Assembly (NCBI GenBank): GCA_964632435.1 | Contig: CAZWEJ010000005.1 | Coordinates: 1 to 42,626, forward strand | Direction: 5' to 3' | DNA length: 42,626 nt | Source: CAZWEJ01 sp964632435 | GTDB taxonomy: Bacteria > Patescibacteriota > Saccharimonadia > UBA4664 > SCTI01 | Shown here: one piece after another, positions 17,152 to 26,315 of the stretch | Layout of the letters: the number at the start of each line of letters is the position of its first letter | Numbering within the stretch: the first letter of the stretch is position 1 | Position numbers and translations under genes: made by a program | Notes under the pieces: model-generated | What the model saw: the letters and a program-made list of their open reading frames with translations, nothing else | Database searches by the model: none | Told to the model about the DNA's origin: nothing

Positions 17152-19095
17152 ATGAATCCCAAAGAACAAAACAATAAACCGAAACCCCAGGGGCAGAAGC
17201 CCTCAAGACCTAACGGTCGCAATGGTTCGGTAAATAGCGCCAAAGTCAGGCGTAGGCAGCAGCAGGCTAACCCCATGGCTGCCAAGCTGATGAATCAACC
17301 TACTATTCCGATCAACAAGTCGGTTTTTAATGGTGCCGGCGGCGAGCAACAGACTCAAGTTAAAGAGCGAAAGGCGAATCAGGTTACACGTGAACCAAAG
17401 ATCCGTGTAATTCCTCTGGGTGGCCTCGGTGAGGTTGGTAAGAATATGATGGCGATTGAGTTCGATAATGACATGATCATTGTTGATATCGGCTTTGCCT
17501 TCCCAGATGATTCTCAGCCAGGAATCGACTACATTATCCCGGATGCTACCTATGTTGAGAAAAATGCTCACAAACTTCGAGGCATAGTAATTACTCATGG
17601 TCACATGGACCACATTGGTGCAGCCGGATACATTTTGCCTAAATTTAATGTTCCAATCTTTGGAACCAAGCTAAGTCTTGCCATGGTCGAAAAGCAGATT
17701 GAAGAGTTCAAGATGCAGACCGCGCCAGACTTTAGAGTTATGGACCCAGATCGTCATGAGCAGGTGCAGCTCGGTGTATTCAGCATCGAGCTGGTTCGTG
17801 TGACTCACTCAATCTCAGACGCTACGGCGGTAATTATCCGCACGCCTATCGGTACCATTATCAATACCGGCGACTGGCGACTGGATCCAGACCCTGTTGA
17901 TGGAAAGTTGATGGACGTTACTCGCTTTGAGGAGGTCGGTAAAGAGGGTGTGTTGCTGTTGATGAGTGACAGCACCAACACAGAGAGAGTAGGGCGTACC
18001 CCTAGCGAAAAGCTTATTGAGCCAACGCTCAATGACCTCTTTGGTAGAGCGGGTGGCCGAATCATTATCTCGACCTTCGCTAGCTCGCTGACTCGAGTTC
18101 AGTTGATTATTAATGCCACACATAAAGCTAACCGTAAGCTAGCCTTTATTGGGCGCAGCATGCTCGCAAACGTTGAGCTTGCCGTCAAACTGGGCTACAT
18201 CAAGGTCCCACCGGGCCTCATTACCCGAGTTCAGGATGGTGCAAAGTCCAAGGACGACGAGATCGTAATCCTTTCAACAGGCTCACAGGGCGAAATCAAC
18301 TCAGCATTAAGCCGCATGAGTACCGGCGATCACCCTCACGTAAAGATTAAGCCTGGCGACACCGTCATTTTGAGCTCAAACCCAATCCCCGGTAACGAGA
18401 AAGCCGTTGTGGCATCTGTAGACGCCTTGATGCGGGAAGGTGCGCGCGTTTACCTCAACTCGATGCGTGAGCTCGACCAGTTTGGCTTGCTGCACGTTTC
18501 TGGGCATGCCAGCTGGGATGATCTTACCGACCTAGTTAGGATTGTGAAACCAAAGTACTTCATGCCAATTCACGGCGAGTTTCATATGCTCGTACGTCAC
18601 GCTGATCTAGCTGTAAAGGCAGGAGTTGCAGCATCCAACGCATTCGTTATGGATAATGGTGATGTTCTCGAGATTACGCCTACTTCTGGTCGCAAAGCTG
18701 AGCGAGTTGAAAGCGGCATTGTGTTGATCGATGGTTCCGGTATTGGTGACGTTGAGAACCTTGTCCTACGAGATCGACTAGCGCTTGGACATGACGGAAT
18801 GGTAGTAGTCATCGCCACCGTGGACCGAAAGAGCGGGCGATTACTTACCAGTCCCGATATCATTTCACGCGGTTTCGTTCATATGAAAGAGAGCGAGGAT
18901 CTAATCGGTCGACTTCGAATGGAAATCCGCAAGTCGTTTGAACGACGCGATAAGACTAAGCCTGCAGATTGGTCTCGCTTTAAACTTCAACTTCGCGATG
19001 AGGTTGCCGACTTCTTGTACCAGAAGACTAAGCGAAATCCAATGGTTCTACCGGTAGTTAATGAAATCGACATGAGGGTACCGGCAGGGAAGTAA
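17152..19095 (+). CDS. rnj: Ribonuclease J
   Basis: Metallo-beta-lactamase/beta-CASP endo- and 5'-3' exoribonuclease for mRNA turnover and rRNA maturation. The zinc motif THGHMDHIGA lies near 147-156, followed by later ligands (THSIS region; TGDWRLDP) and the beta-CASP segment (STFASSLTRVQ; SGHAS; MPIHGEFHML). A basic, Asn/Gln-rich N-terminal extension of about 80 residues precedes the core, so 647 residues exceeds the usual ~555. AAAGGAGA lies 13 nt before the ATG. With pnp upstream this gives a small RNA-decay cluster. Confidence 0.95.
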   Translation: MNPKEQNNKPKPQGQKPSRPNGRNGSVNSAKVRRRQQQANPMAAKLMNQPTIPINKSVFNGAGGEQQTQVKERKANQVTREPKIRVIPLGGLGEVGKNMMAIEFDNDMIIVDIGFAFPDDSQPGIDYIIPDATYVEKNAHKLRGIVITHGHMDHIGAAGYILPKFNVPIFGTKLSLAMVEKQIEEFKMQTAPDFRVMDPDRHEQVQLGVFSIELVRVTHSISDATAVIIRTPIGTIINTGDWRLDPDPVDGKLMDVTRFEEVGKEGVLLLMSDSTNTERVGRTPSEKLIEPTLNDLFGRAGGRIIISTFASSLTRVQLIINATHKANRKLAFIGRSMLANVELAVKLGYIKVPPGLITRVQDGAKSKDDEIVILSTGSQGEINSALSRMSTGDHPHVKIKPGDTVILSSNPIPGNEKAVVASVDALMREGARVYLNSMRELDQFGLLHVSGHASWDDLTDLVRIVKPKYFMPIHGEFHMLVRHADLAVKAGVAASNAFVMDNGDVLEITPTSGRKAERVESGIVLIDGSGIGDVENLVLRDRLALGHDGMVVVIATVDRKSGRLLTSPDIISRGFVHMKESEDLIGRLRMEIRKSFERRDKTKPADWSRFKLQLRDEVADFLYQKTKRNPMVLPVVNEIDMRVPAGK

Positions 19096-19099
19096 AAAA

Positions 19100-20929
19100 T
19101 TGAATATTCCAAGATTTAGAATTGGTGAAATTTGGAATGAACTCAAGCTTGTTTTTCGTGTTAGCAAAAGGGTGATCGTTGAGCAGTGGGAAGTTAGCAA
19201 ATCACTGCTGATAATTAATGCAATCTTTGTTCCTATAACTGCCTTAACACCTATCGCCGCCAGCTATTTGGCGGGTGTTGCAATCAACAAGCTTGTAGAT
19301 GCTTTGGATGGGAGTATCCCGCAGAGTGAGGTATATTTAGCCTTTATTCTGGCAGCTTTTGTCGGACTGATCAGCAGCTTACTGTACCCAGTACAAAGGT
19401 TCTTCGTCGAAAAATCAGAGATCAAGCTCACTTTGTTTCTTGAAAGAAGAATGAACGAGTTTGTCGTTAATATTGATGTTCCTACACGAGAGACCCCCAG
19501 ATTCGTAGAACTATTCAATAAAGTTCTTTATCGCCATGTGATGTCACACCAAATTCTATCCGAAGAAATTTTTAGGTCAGCAGGGTCCATATTCCAAATC
19601 GTTGGGGTCTCAATTATTCTAATCAACTATTCAATATGGTTGCTGCCCGCTCTACTTATAGCTGTGGTTCCTTCGATTTTTTCATCATCCTACATTAGTA
19701 AACTTAGAGATAAAATAGTTTGGAATGATCCCGACAATTTAAGAAGGCTTGAGAGGCAAACCGCTCAATATATGTATATGCACGATACAAATATTGAAAT
19801 TCGCCTTAACACCGCAAAATCATATTTCTTGGATAAAGCCAATCATCTAAGAAAAACATTTGCTGATAGGGAAAGTAGAGTTAACGCTATACGATTTCGT
19901 CTAGATTCAGCAACAAATACTTTTGAAGATATTGTTATATTGATAATTCAGATTAGTTTTATAGGTAGAGTGTTAACAGATCGTAGCTTCGGAATTGGAA
20001 CCTACACTTTTTACTTCCAAACTGTTCAAAGGTTTTCAACTAGTTCGACTAGCTTGTTTTTAAGTCTTGGAAGAATCTATGAGCATGCTCTGGTAATGAG
20101 AGATTTTTACGAAATTGCCGACATGAAGCCAGTATTGATTGAGAGCCCCAATGCAAAAAATATTGAACTTTCTGGCCCCCCGAAGATAGAGCTCAAGAAT
20201 GTTTCTTTTTCATACCCCGGTTCGGATAAAAAAATTATAGATGATCTATCAATGACGATAGAACCCGGTGAGAACATTGCGCTAGTAGGGGAAAACGGCT
20301 CCGGAAAATCTACACTGGTTAAGTTAATTACAAGACTTTATGAAGTTGATAGCGGCGAAATACTTATTAATGGCTTAAACATTAATGAAATAAAAGCCGA
20401 AAGCTGGCATTCTAATGTTTCAGTACTTCTGCAGGACTATGGTAACTATATATACGATGTACATCAAAATATCGGCGTGGGACGAATTGAGAATATGAAC
20501 GACGTGCAAAAGATTGAATCAGCAATAAAAAAAGCTGATGCAGATGATTTTATAAGCAAATACAAACATGGCATTAAACAAAAGCTATCACCGGAATTTG
20601 AGGACGGCCTTCATCCTTCTGGTGGGCAGTGGCAGAGAATGGGTATCGCCAGGGCGTTGTTTAGGGATGCCTATTTATTAATCCTTGATGAACCCACAGC
20701 GGCTGTTGATGCAAAGTCTGAATATAAAATATTCAAGCAAATACTTGAGCACCAGAAACAGAACAGTACTATTATTATTTCGCACCGTTTCTCAACTGTT
20801 CGGCAGGCAGATAAGATTTATGTTCTAGAAAACGGAACAGTTTCGGCAAGCGGATCTCATGATGAATTGATGAAGTCGGACAATACCTATAAAAAAATGT
20901 TCGAGTTACAGGCCGAAGGCTACAGGTAA
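19100..20929 (+). CDS. ABC transporter, fused permease and ATPase (exporter half)
   Basis: The 609-residue protein has an N-terminal six-helix transmembrane domain (about 20-340) and a C-terminal nucleotide-binding domain. The NBD carries Walker A GENGSGKST (near 395), a signature motif PSGGQWQR, Walker B YLLILDEPTAAVD and H-loop ISHR. It is an MsbA/type IV exporter-like half-transporter expected to homodimerise; the substrate is unknown. The start is TTG, 4 bp after the rnj stop. It is visibly more AT-rich, with ATA and AGA codons frequent, than rnj and ftsK on either side, which may reflect transfer or relaxed selection. Confidence 0.93.
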   Translation: MNIPRFRIGEIWNELKLVFRVSKRVIVEQWEVSKSLLIINAIFVPITALTPIAASYLAGVAINKLVDALDGSIPQSEVYLAFILAAFVGLISSLLYPVQRFFVEKSEIKLTLFLERRMNEFVVNIDVPTRETPRFVELFNKVLYRHVMSHQILSEEIFRSAGSIFQIVGVSIILINYSIWLLPALLIAVVPSIFSSSYISKLRDKIVWNDPDNLRRLERQTAQYMYMHDTNIEIRLNTAKSYFLDKANHLRKTFADRESRVNAIRFRLDSATNTFEDIVILIIQISFIGRVLTDRSFGIGTYTFYFQTVQRFSTSSTSLFLSLGRIYEHALVMRDFYEIADMKPVLIESPNAKNIELSGPPKIELKNVSFSYPGSDKKIIDDLSMTIEPGENIALVGENGSGKSTLVKLITRLYEVDSGEILINGLNINEIKAESWHSNVSVLLQDYGNYIYDVHQNIGVGRIENMNDVQKIESAIKKADADDFISKYKHGIKQKLSPEFEDGLHPSGGQWQRMGIARALFRDAYLLILDEPTAAVDAKSEYKIFKQILEHQKQNSTIIISHRFSTVRQADKIYVLENGTVSASGSHDELMKSDNTYKKMFELQAEGYR

Positions 20930-20970
20930 GTACGCAGAACTTACATCTGGATTTCTCCTGGCATAACCGG

Positions 20971-20976
20971 TATAAT
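20971..20976 (+). promoter_or_regulatory. -10 box upstream of ftsK
   Basis: TATAAT ends 11 nt before the ftsK ATG at 20988, giving a leader of only a few nucleotides and no Shine-Dalgarno sequence. Confidence 0.6.
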
Positions 20977-20987
20977 ATAGAGCAAGT

Positions 20988-23090
20988 ATGGCTCGCAAAA
21001 AACGCAAAAAAAGTGTACCTACTTTAAGTTTCAAACCGGAACTTAATGAAGGCGTGGGCAAAGAGATTTTCGCAGTAGCCTTAATCGCAGTCGCTTTGAT
21101 AATCACCTTCGCAATGTTCAACTTTGGTGGGGCCCTAGCGACTGGACTTTTCTCAATCTTAACGCTTGCAATTGGTTACAGTGCCTATCTCTTGCCGTTA
21201 GTTTTTCTGCTAATTGCTTTCATGCTCTTTCAGCCAGAGAAGTATGAGCTTAAGGCTCATAACTACATAGGTTTTCTCGGTTTTATCGTTACTTTAAGTG
21301 CGCTGCTTCAGATCGGCATTGACCAATCGGATTCGCTTCAGATGGCACAAGATGGGTCTGGTGGGGGAATGGTTGGCTACGCAATTAGTAGCCTCTTTTT
21401 AATGATTCTCAACGTACCGGCTTCAACCATCATATTAATGGCGTTGCTTGTTATCTCAATAATTGTGGCCGCTAACACCAGATTGAGCGAGCTTATCGCA
21501 AAGATAATTGGTTTGTTTAAGCGCCACCCCAAGGAAGAGCTTCAGGTTAATCAGGGTATTGAGGTACCAAAGCTTGAGATCAAAGGCACAATTGGTGGCC
21601 CATCCTCAAAGAAGAAAAACAAGGAGCCGGAAGTCGCCCTTACTACTGTTGCCGATCCGGAGTGGACGCCGCCATCGGTCGATCTTCTTAGCAAAGATTC
21701 ATCTCATCCCGACGCTGGAAACATTAAAGAGAACGCCGCCATTATCCAAAATACGCTCTCAAGTTTCGGCATCGATGCTGCCATGGGAGAGGTCAATGTG
21801 GGTCCAACAGTTACTCAATACACTCTTAAGCCAGCAGCCGGCGTAAAATTGAACAAAATTACTGGTCTTGAGCATAACCTCGCACTTGCTTTAGCGGCTC
21901 CAGCGATTCGTGTTGAGGCCCCGATTCCAGGTAAGGGTGCGGTTGGTGTTGAGCTTCCGAACCGCGATATAGCCACAGTTCGCTTAAGGCAATTCATGGA
22001 AGCCAAAGAGTATAAAAGTGCTAAATCTCCGCTCTCAATCATTCTTGGGCAAGATGTCGCTGGTGCCCCCGCGATGGCCGATCTTGCAACCATGCCTCAC
22101 CTTTTGATCGCTGGTGCCACTGGTGCTGGTAAGTCTGTCATGATCAACACCTTGCTGACGAGTTTGCTTTATCGCAACTCTCCGGCTCAGCTCAAGCTGA
22201 TTCTGGTTGATCCAAAGCGCGTTGAGCTTACCCTTTATAATGACATCCCTCATCTACTTACACCCGTTATTGTTGAGCCAGAAAAGACTATTTCGGCGCT
22301 TAAGTGGGCAGTGGCAGAGATGGAAAGACGCCTCAAGCTGTTTTCGGAAGTTGGAAAGCGCAACATCAATGAGTACAACAACCTCAAGAAAAAGGAGAGT
22401 ATGCCATATATTGTGGTCGTAATTGACGAGATGGCTGATCTTATGATGCTTGCAGGAGCAGAGGTTGAGGCGTTGATCGTGCGCCTAGCTCAGCTGGCCC
22501 GCGCTGCCGGAATTCACCTCGTGCTTGCCACTCAGCGCCCGAGCGTCAACGTAATTACTGGCTTGATCAAGGCCAACATTCCTGCCCGAATTGCATTCCG
22601 CGTTGCTTCTAATGTTGATTCAAGAACAATCTTAGATGCTGGTGGGGCAGAGAAGCTGCTCGGTCGGGGTGATATGCTCTTTAGCAATGCTGAGACACCT
22701 AAGCCCCGACGTATCCAGGGTGTTTATACCGATGAGACCGAAACCAAGCCAATCACCGATTACTTAAGAGAAGCACGGCAGCCAATGTACAACGAAGAGG
22801 TCTTGGCTCAACCCGTTAGCATGGGTGGTGGTGGAGGAAGCGGCGACTTTAGCGACGCCGATGACGATCTCTTTAAGGATGCAGCCGAAGTTGTAATTAG
22901 GACCGGCAAAGCATCCTCAAGCTTACTTCAACGTAGACTCCGAATTGGTTACGCCAGGGCGGCGCGCCTTCTCGACATCCTAGAAGAAAGAGGGATTGTC
23001 GGCCCAGCGGATGGATCAAGACCGCGGCAGGTGCTGGTATCAAGCTTGAATGACACAGATTCTGGTGATGCCGATGGCAGCGACGAATAA
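20988..23090 (+). CDS. ftsK: DNA translocase FtsK/SpoIIIE
   Basis: Septal DNA pump that clears chromosome from the division site. The 700-residue protein has about four N-terminal membrane helices (residues ~20-165), a short linker, and the motor domain with Walker A GATGAGKSVMIN (near 374) and Walker B YIVVVIDEMADLMM. A C-terminal winged-helix gamma domain follows (SSSLLQRRLRIGYARAARLLDILEERGIVGP), which reads DNA orientation sequences in characterised FtsKs. The linker is short compared with E. coli. The 3' end overlaps the next gene. Confidence 0.96.
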   Translation: MARKKRKKSVPTLSFKPELNEGVGKEIFAVALIAVALIITFAMFNFGGALATGLFSILTLAIGYSAYLLPLVFLLIAFMLFQPEKYELKAHNYIGFLGFIVTLSALLQIGIDQSDSLQMAQDGSGGGMVGYAISSLFLMILNVPASTIILMALLVISIIVAANTRLSELIAKIIGLFKRHPKEELQVNQGIEVPKLEIKGTIGGPSSKKKNKEPEVALTTVADPEWTPPSVDLLSKDSSHPDAGNIKENAAIIQNTLSSFGIDAAMGEVNVGPTVTQYTLKPAAGVKLNKITGLEHNLALALAAPAIRVEAPIPGKGAVGVELPNRDIATVRLRQFMEAKEYKSAKSPLSIILGQDVAGAPAMADLATMPHLLIAGATGAGKSVMINTLLTSLLYRNSPAQLKLILVDPKRVELTLYNDIPHLLTPVIVEPEKTISALKWAVAEMERRLKLFSEVGKRNINEYNNLKKKESMPYIVVVIDEMADLMMLAGAEVEALIVRLAQLARAAGIHLVLATQRPSVNVITGLIKANIPARIAFRVASNVDSRTILDAGGAEKLLGRGDMLFSNAETPKPRRIQGVYTDETETKPITDYLREARQPMYNEEVLAQPVSMGGGGGSGDFSDADDDLFKDAAEVVIRTGKASSSLLQRRLRIGYARAARLLDILEERGIVGPADGSRPRQVLVSSLNDTDSGDADGSDE

Positions 23091-24051
23091 GGCGACAAAA
23101 TCAAAAGAAGCTCCCAAAACAGTCGGCGAAATCTTAAAATCAACCCGGCAGGAGCAAGGTAAGAGTCTCAAAGAGATCGAGATTGGTACTCGCGTCCGTG
23201 GAAAGTACCTGATTGCAATTGAAGCCGATAAGTACTCTGAACTGCCTCATGATGTTTATACACGGGGTTTTGTCTCGAGTTATGCCGACTATTTGGGCCT
23301 CAACTCCAAAAAAATAATCAAGCAGTACGAAAAAGAGCGAGGGGATCAACCGGTTGAGCTGGCAAGGAAGGCCCAAGAACTGAGTGCTGACCCGGTTGTT
23401 AGTGCCAGGAGGCTTACTTTTGGAATGATTGCCCTGGTTGCACTTGCAATTGTTGGTTATCTATTTTGGCAGTTTAGCGCCTTAACTGCGGCGCCAAGCC
23501 TTGAAGTCAGTGAGCCATCAAAGGATGAGGTTCTCTACGGCAGTTTGATCAAAGTTAAGGGCAAAGTTGGAGGAGGTGGTGACGTGTTTATCAATGATTC
23601 GCCGATCCTGATTGATGCAAATGGCGAGTTTTCTACCAATCTAGCGCTTCAAAACGGTGTAAACACCATTCGAGTAACCGCTAAGAGCCGGTTAGGTAAA
23701 GAAACGACAGTAACTCGTAACATTCTCGCAAATGTACCTAGTTCGACAGAGAGCTCAGAGCTTCCCGCCGCCGTTTTTGATGGAGTCGCCGTCAGAATTC
23801 AAATAAAAGATGCCGCAGCAACGGTTACAGTTCGCGCCGATGGTAAAGAGGTCTTCAAGGGTACGATGCTTCCTGGCACCATCCAAGTATTTAAAGGTGC
23901 ATCATTGATAAACGTATCGACCTCGAATGCCGGCGCAACGCTGTTAACGGTCACAAACTCTCAAACAGCCAATGTGGTGCTTGGGAGTAGCGGTCAAATG
24001 GGTCAATCCCGCAACAATCTTGAGTTCGCCAAAGAGACTCAATTTAAGTAG
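23074..24051 (+). CDS. RodZ-like protein: HTH, one membrane helix, extracytoplasmic domains
   Basis: The 325-residue protein begins with a helix-turn-helix of the RodZ type (TVGEILKSTRQEQGKSLKEIEIGT...YLIAIEADKYSELP, about 15-85). One membrane helix follows near 115-135 (FGMIALVALAIVGYLFW). Outside there is a glucodextranase-B/Ig-like domain (LEVSEPSKDEVLYG...GEFSTNL) and a C-terminal domain like the RodZ DUF4115 (VRADGKEVFKGTMLPG). RodZ links MreB to the elongation machinery; that role is inferred here. It overlaps the ftsK end by 17 bp. ATG at 23074 has GGTG 6 nt upstream; ATGs at 23050 and 23068 are alternatives. Confidence 0.82.
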   Translation: MAATNKATKSKEAPKTVGEILKSTRQEQGKSLKEIEIGTRVRGKYLIAIEADKYSELPHDVYTRGFVSSYADYLGLNSKKIIKQYEKERGDQPVELARKAQELSADPVVSARRLTFGMIALVALAIVGYLFWQFSALTAAPSLEVSEPSKDEVLYGSLIKVKGKVGGGGDVFINDSPILIDANGEFSTNLALQNGVNTIRVTAKSRLGKETTVTRNILANVPSSTESSELPAAVFDGVAVRIQIKDAAATVTVRADGKEVFKGTMLPGTIQVFKGASLINVSTSNAGATLLTVTNSQTANVVLGSSGQMGQSRNNLEFAKETQFK

Positions 24052-24057
24052 CTTTGG

Positions 24058-24063
24058 TATAAT
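24058..24063 (+). promoter_or_regulatory. -10 box for a leaderless yajQ transcript
   Basis: TATAAT ends 6 nt before the ATG at 24070; transcription should start at the initiation codon. Confidence 0.65.
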
Positions 24064-24069
24064 CTCCCT

Positions 24070-24570
24070 ATGGCAAAAGATTTTTCATTCGATGTAGTTA
24101 GTGATTTTGATCCCGGCGAGATGACAAATGCTGTCGATCAAGCGCAGAGAGAAGTGGCTCAACGCTTCGATTTTAAGGGCACCAGTGCCAAGATTGAATT
24201 TAGTGATAATAAAAATGGTCTCAATCTTACAGCTGATAGCGTTAATCAGATCAATTCTTTGGTAGATGTAATACAGAGTAAGCTGATTCGGCGCGATATT
24301 TCGCCCAAGGTTCTTGATATCCATTCGACACAGCCGGCCGAAAGTGGAACGGTTGTAAAGTGGTCGATTAGCTTTAAACGAGGCTTGAATCAAGAGCAGG
24401 CCAAGAAGCTCTCAAAGTTAATTCGTGACGAGTTCCCAAAGTCGAAGGCTCAAATTCAGGGTGAGGCGGTGCGAGTTTCTTCAACCAGCAAGGATGATTT
24501 GCAGTCGATTATTAATTTACTAAAGCAGCAGGATCTTGAGTTCCCGCTACAGTTTACTAACTACCGTTAA
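24070..24570 (+). CDS. yajQ: YajQ family nucleotide-binding protein
   Basis: The 166-residue length and the opening FSFDVVSDFDPGEMTNAVDQAQREVAQRFDFKG are diagnostic of the family. The C-terminus (KSKAQIQGEAVRVSSTSKDDLQSII...FPLQFTNYR) is also typical. YajQ proteins have two ferredoxin-like folds, and some members bind cyclic di-GMP as transcriptional co-regulators. The exact role here is unknown. It converges with the next gene with a 14-bp overlap. Confidence 0.95.
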   Translation: MAKDFSFDVVSDFDPGEMTNAVDQAQREVAQRFDFKGTSAKIEFSDNKNGLNLTADSVNQINSLVDVIQSKLIRRDISPKVLDIHSTQPAESGTVVKWSISFKRGLNQEQAKKLSKLIRDEFPKSKAQIQGEAVRVSSTSKDDLQSIINLLKQQDLEFPLQFTNYR

Positions 24571-25105
24571 GCTTAATATCTTCTAGGGCTTCATAGCCCT
24601 GCTCAATGTCTCGCCTTATATAGAGGCGAACTTTGTTTACCGTAATTTCTTGAGGTTTAATAATTTGATCACATTCTGCGGTTAGCATCTTCCTGTCCGA
24701 TTGTTCAAGTCGCCTTGTAGCGCGCCCAACAGTGACATGGGCGATAAAGTCCTTACCTTCATGGTAGATAACACCGGCAGAGTCGAATTCGCTCAGATTA
24801 TCCACTAGCGCTACATGGATTGGGCAGAGTGGCTTGGATTCACCCCTCAACGCAAGTGTTACAGGTGTGATAAAGAAGCTACTATCGATTTTGGTATGCA
24901 CAGGCTTGAACGCATGTAGAGCTTTTTCAACACTATGTTTCCAAGCGGGAAGCTGGTCTTCGTCGATGTCTTGGGGGGCTTTTAATGTGAGGTGTGGCTC
25001 AATATGCGAAAGCCGCAAGTTGCGCTTAAAGCCCTCGCAAAAAGATAGCCTTAGAAATGACTGACCGTACTGATGAAGTAGGGGAACTCCAATAAAAACT
25101 CTCAT
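24557..25105 (-). CDS. 2'-5' RNA ligase/cyclic phosphodiesterase family protein (LigT/ThpR-like)
   Basis: The 182-residue protein has the two HxTx motifs of the 2H phosphoesterase superfamily: PHLTLKAP near 46 and AHVTVGRA near 130. It starts MRVFIGVPLL, a normal family N-terminus. Family members hydrolyse RNA 2',3'-cyclic phosphates or join 2'-5' ends in vitro. The frame stays open to 25270, but that stretch overlaps the recA promoter and leader. A minus-strand TATAAT (plus 25112-25117) ends 6 nt before the ATG at 25105, so that ATG and a leaderless message are preferred. It is divergent from recA. Confidence 0.88.
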   Translation of the reverse strand: MRVFIGVPLLHQYGQSFLRLSFCEGFKRNLRLSHIEPHLTLKAPQDIDEDQLPAWKHSVEKALHAFKPVHTKIDSSFFITPVTLALRGESKPLCPIHVALVDNLSEFDSAGVIYHEGKDFIAHVTVGRATRRLEQSDRKMLTAECDQIIKPQEITVNKVRLYIRRDIEQGYEALEDIKLNGS

Positions 25106-25111
25106 AAAACC

Positions 25112-25117
25112 ATTATA
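25112..25117 (-). promoter_or_regulatory. -10 box for a leaderless LigT/ThpR-like transcript
   Basis: Minus-strand TATAAT ends 6 nt before the ATG at 25105. It lies next to the recA -35 on the other strand, so the two divergent promoters are nearly face to face. Confidence 0.6.
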
Positions 25118-25118
25118 C

Positions 25119-25147
25119 TTGACGTTCGTATTTTGTTCGGTTATGCT
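25119..25147 (+). promoter_or_regulatory. recA promoter with a GTTC-N7-GTTC direct repeat
   Basis: TTGACG (25119-25124) and TATGCT (25142-25147) are separated by 17 bp. The spacer region holds GTTC at 25124-25127 and again at 25135-25138, exactly 7 bp apart. GTTC-N7-GTTC is the known LexA box of Alphaproteobacteria. A repressor bound here would block the promoter. No lexA gene is in the window, so the role as an SOS operator is inference. Confidence 0.5.
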
Positions 25148-25154
25148 TGATTTA

Positions 25155-25276
25155 GGGTCACAAAAATTGAGCTTCCAGGGATGTGCCGGTGGTGCTGGGG
25201 TGCATCCCACGACCCTTAAGAATAATTTAATTCGTAACATATATTCTCGAAGCATCACAAAGAGGGACATGATAAA
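25155..25276 (+). promoter_or_regulatory. recA 5' leader with paired elements
   Basis: The leader of about 120 nt can form a closing stem AGGGTC with GACCCT, enclosing GGGATG paired with CATCCC. AGAGGG shortly before the ATG serves as ribosome binding site. This contrasts with the many leaderless genes around it and might allow post-transcriptional control. No known RNA family was recognised. Confidence 0.35.
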
Positions 25277-26314
25277 ATGACAAAAGTAAAAGAGATTCAG
25301 GGGAGTACCGCAACGGTGAATAACGAAGATAAGACTGCGCGCTTAAAGGCAGTAGATTTAGCAGTCAGCCAGATTGAAAAACAGTTCGGAAGTGGATCAA
25401 TTATGAAGCTAGGGGAAGCTCATAAGATTGATGTTAAAACTATCCCAAGCGGAAGTCTTTCTTTAGACTTAGCTCTGGGTGGAGGCTTTCCTCAAGGACG
25501 TATTATTGAGATTTACGGTCCAGAGTCGAGCGGTAAAACTACATTGGCACTACATGCTGTTGCGCAGGTTCAAAAGCAAGGCGGACTTGCAGCATTCGTT
25601 GATGCCGAGCATGCATTAGACCCAGAATACGCCAAAAGGATTGGTGTAAATCTCGACGATCTTCTTGTTTCGCAACCAGATACAGGGGAGCAGGCGCTGG
25701 AAATCACCGAAACTCTTGTACGATCAAGTGCCGTTGACGTCGTTATTGTTGACTCGGTAGCTGCTTTGGTTCCTCGAGCCGAAATTGAGGGCAGCATGGG
25801 TGATGCCGTTATGGGTATGCAGGCACGTTTAATGTCACAAGCCCTTCGAAAACTTACAGGTGTTATCAGTAAGTCAAAGACTACAGTTATTTTTATCAAC
25901 CAGCTTCGTATGAAGATCGGCGTTATGTTCGGAAACCCAGAGACAACTGCAGGTGGCCAGGCTTTGAAGTATTACTCGTCTGTTCGATTAGATATTCGTC
26001 GTACAGAGCAAATCAAAGATGCAGACAAGGTTATTGGAAATAGAGTAAGAGTTAAGGTTGTTAAAAACAAGGTCGCACCTCCATTCCGCATGGCAGAGTT
26101 CGACATAATGTATAACAAAGGCATTTCAACCTCAGGCGACTTACTTGATCTAGCAGTGAAGCATGAACTAGTTAAGAAAAGTGGTGCATGGTATGAGTAC
26201 AAGGGCGAGAAAATGGGACAGGGACGAGAAGCGGCCAAAGCTTACCTAGAAGAACATAACAAAGAGTTCAAAGAGCTTGATCAAGCTGTAAGAAAGCAGG
26301 TACTCGCTTCCTAA
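25277..26314 (+). CDS. recA: Recombinase RecA
   Basis: Strand-exchange protein for homologous recombination and SOS co-protease. The 345-residue protein is normal in size. Walker A is GPESSGKTTLAL (near 84), Walker B lies in VDVVIVDSVAAL, and the DNA-binding loops include the MGDAVMGMQARLMSQALRKL and NPETTAGGQALKYYSSVRLD segments. There is no intein. It is followed after one base by recX, the usual recA-recX operon. Confidence 0.98.
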   Translation: MTKVKEIQGSTATVNNEDKTARLKAVDLAVSQIEKQFGSGSIMKLGEAHKIDVKTIPSGSLSLDLALGGGFPQGRIIEIYGPESSGKTTLALHAVAQVQKQGGLAAFVDAEHALDPEYAKRIGVNLDDLLVSQPDTGEQALEITETLVRSSAVDVVIVDSVAALVPRAEIEGSMGDAVMGMQARLMSQALRKLTGVISKSKTTVIFINQLRMKIGVMFGNPETTAGGQALKYYSSVRLDIRRTEQIKDADKVIGNRVRVKVVKNKVAPPFRMAEFDIMYNKGISTSGDLLDLAVKHELVKKSGAWYEYKGEKMGQGREAAKAYLEEHNKEFKELDQAVRKQVLAS

Positions 26315-26315
26315 A

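Noticed and set aside
24557..25270. Long form of the LigT-like ORF reaching back to 25270
   Set aside because: The extra 55 codons overlap the recA promoter and leader and do not resemble the family. The ATG at 25105 has a -10 box 6 nt upstream and gives the normal N-terminus.
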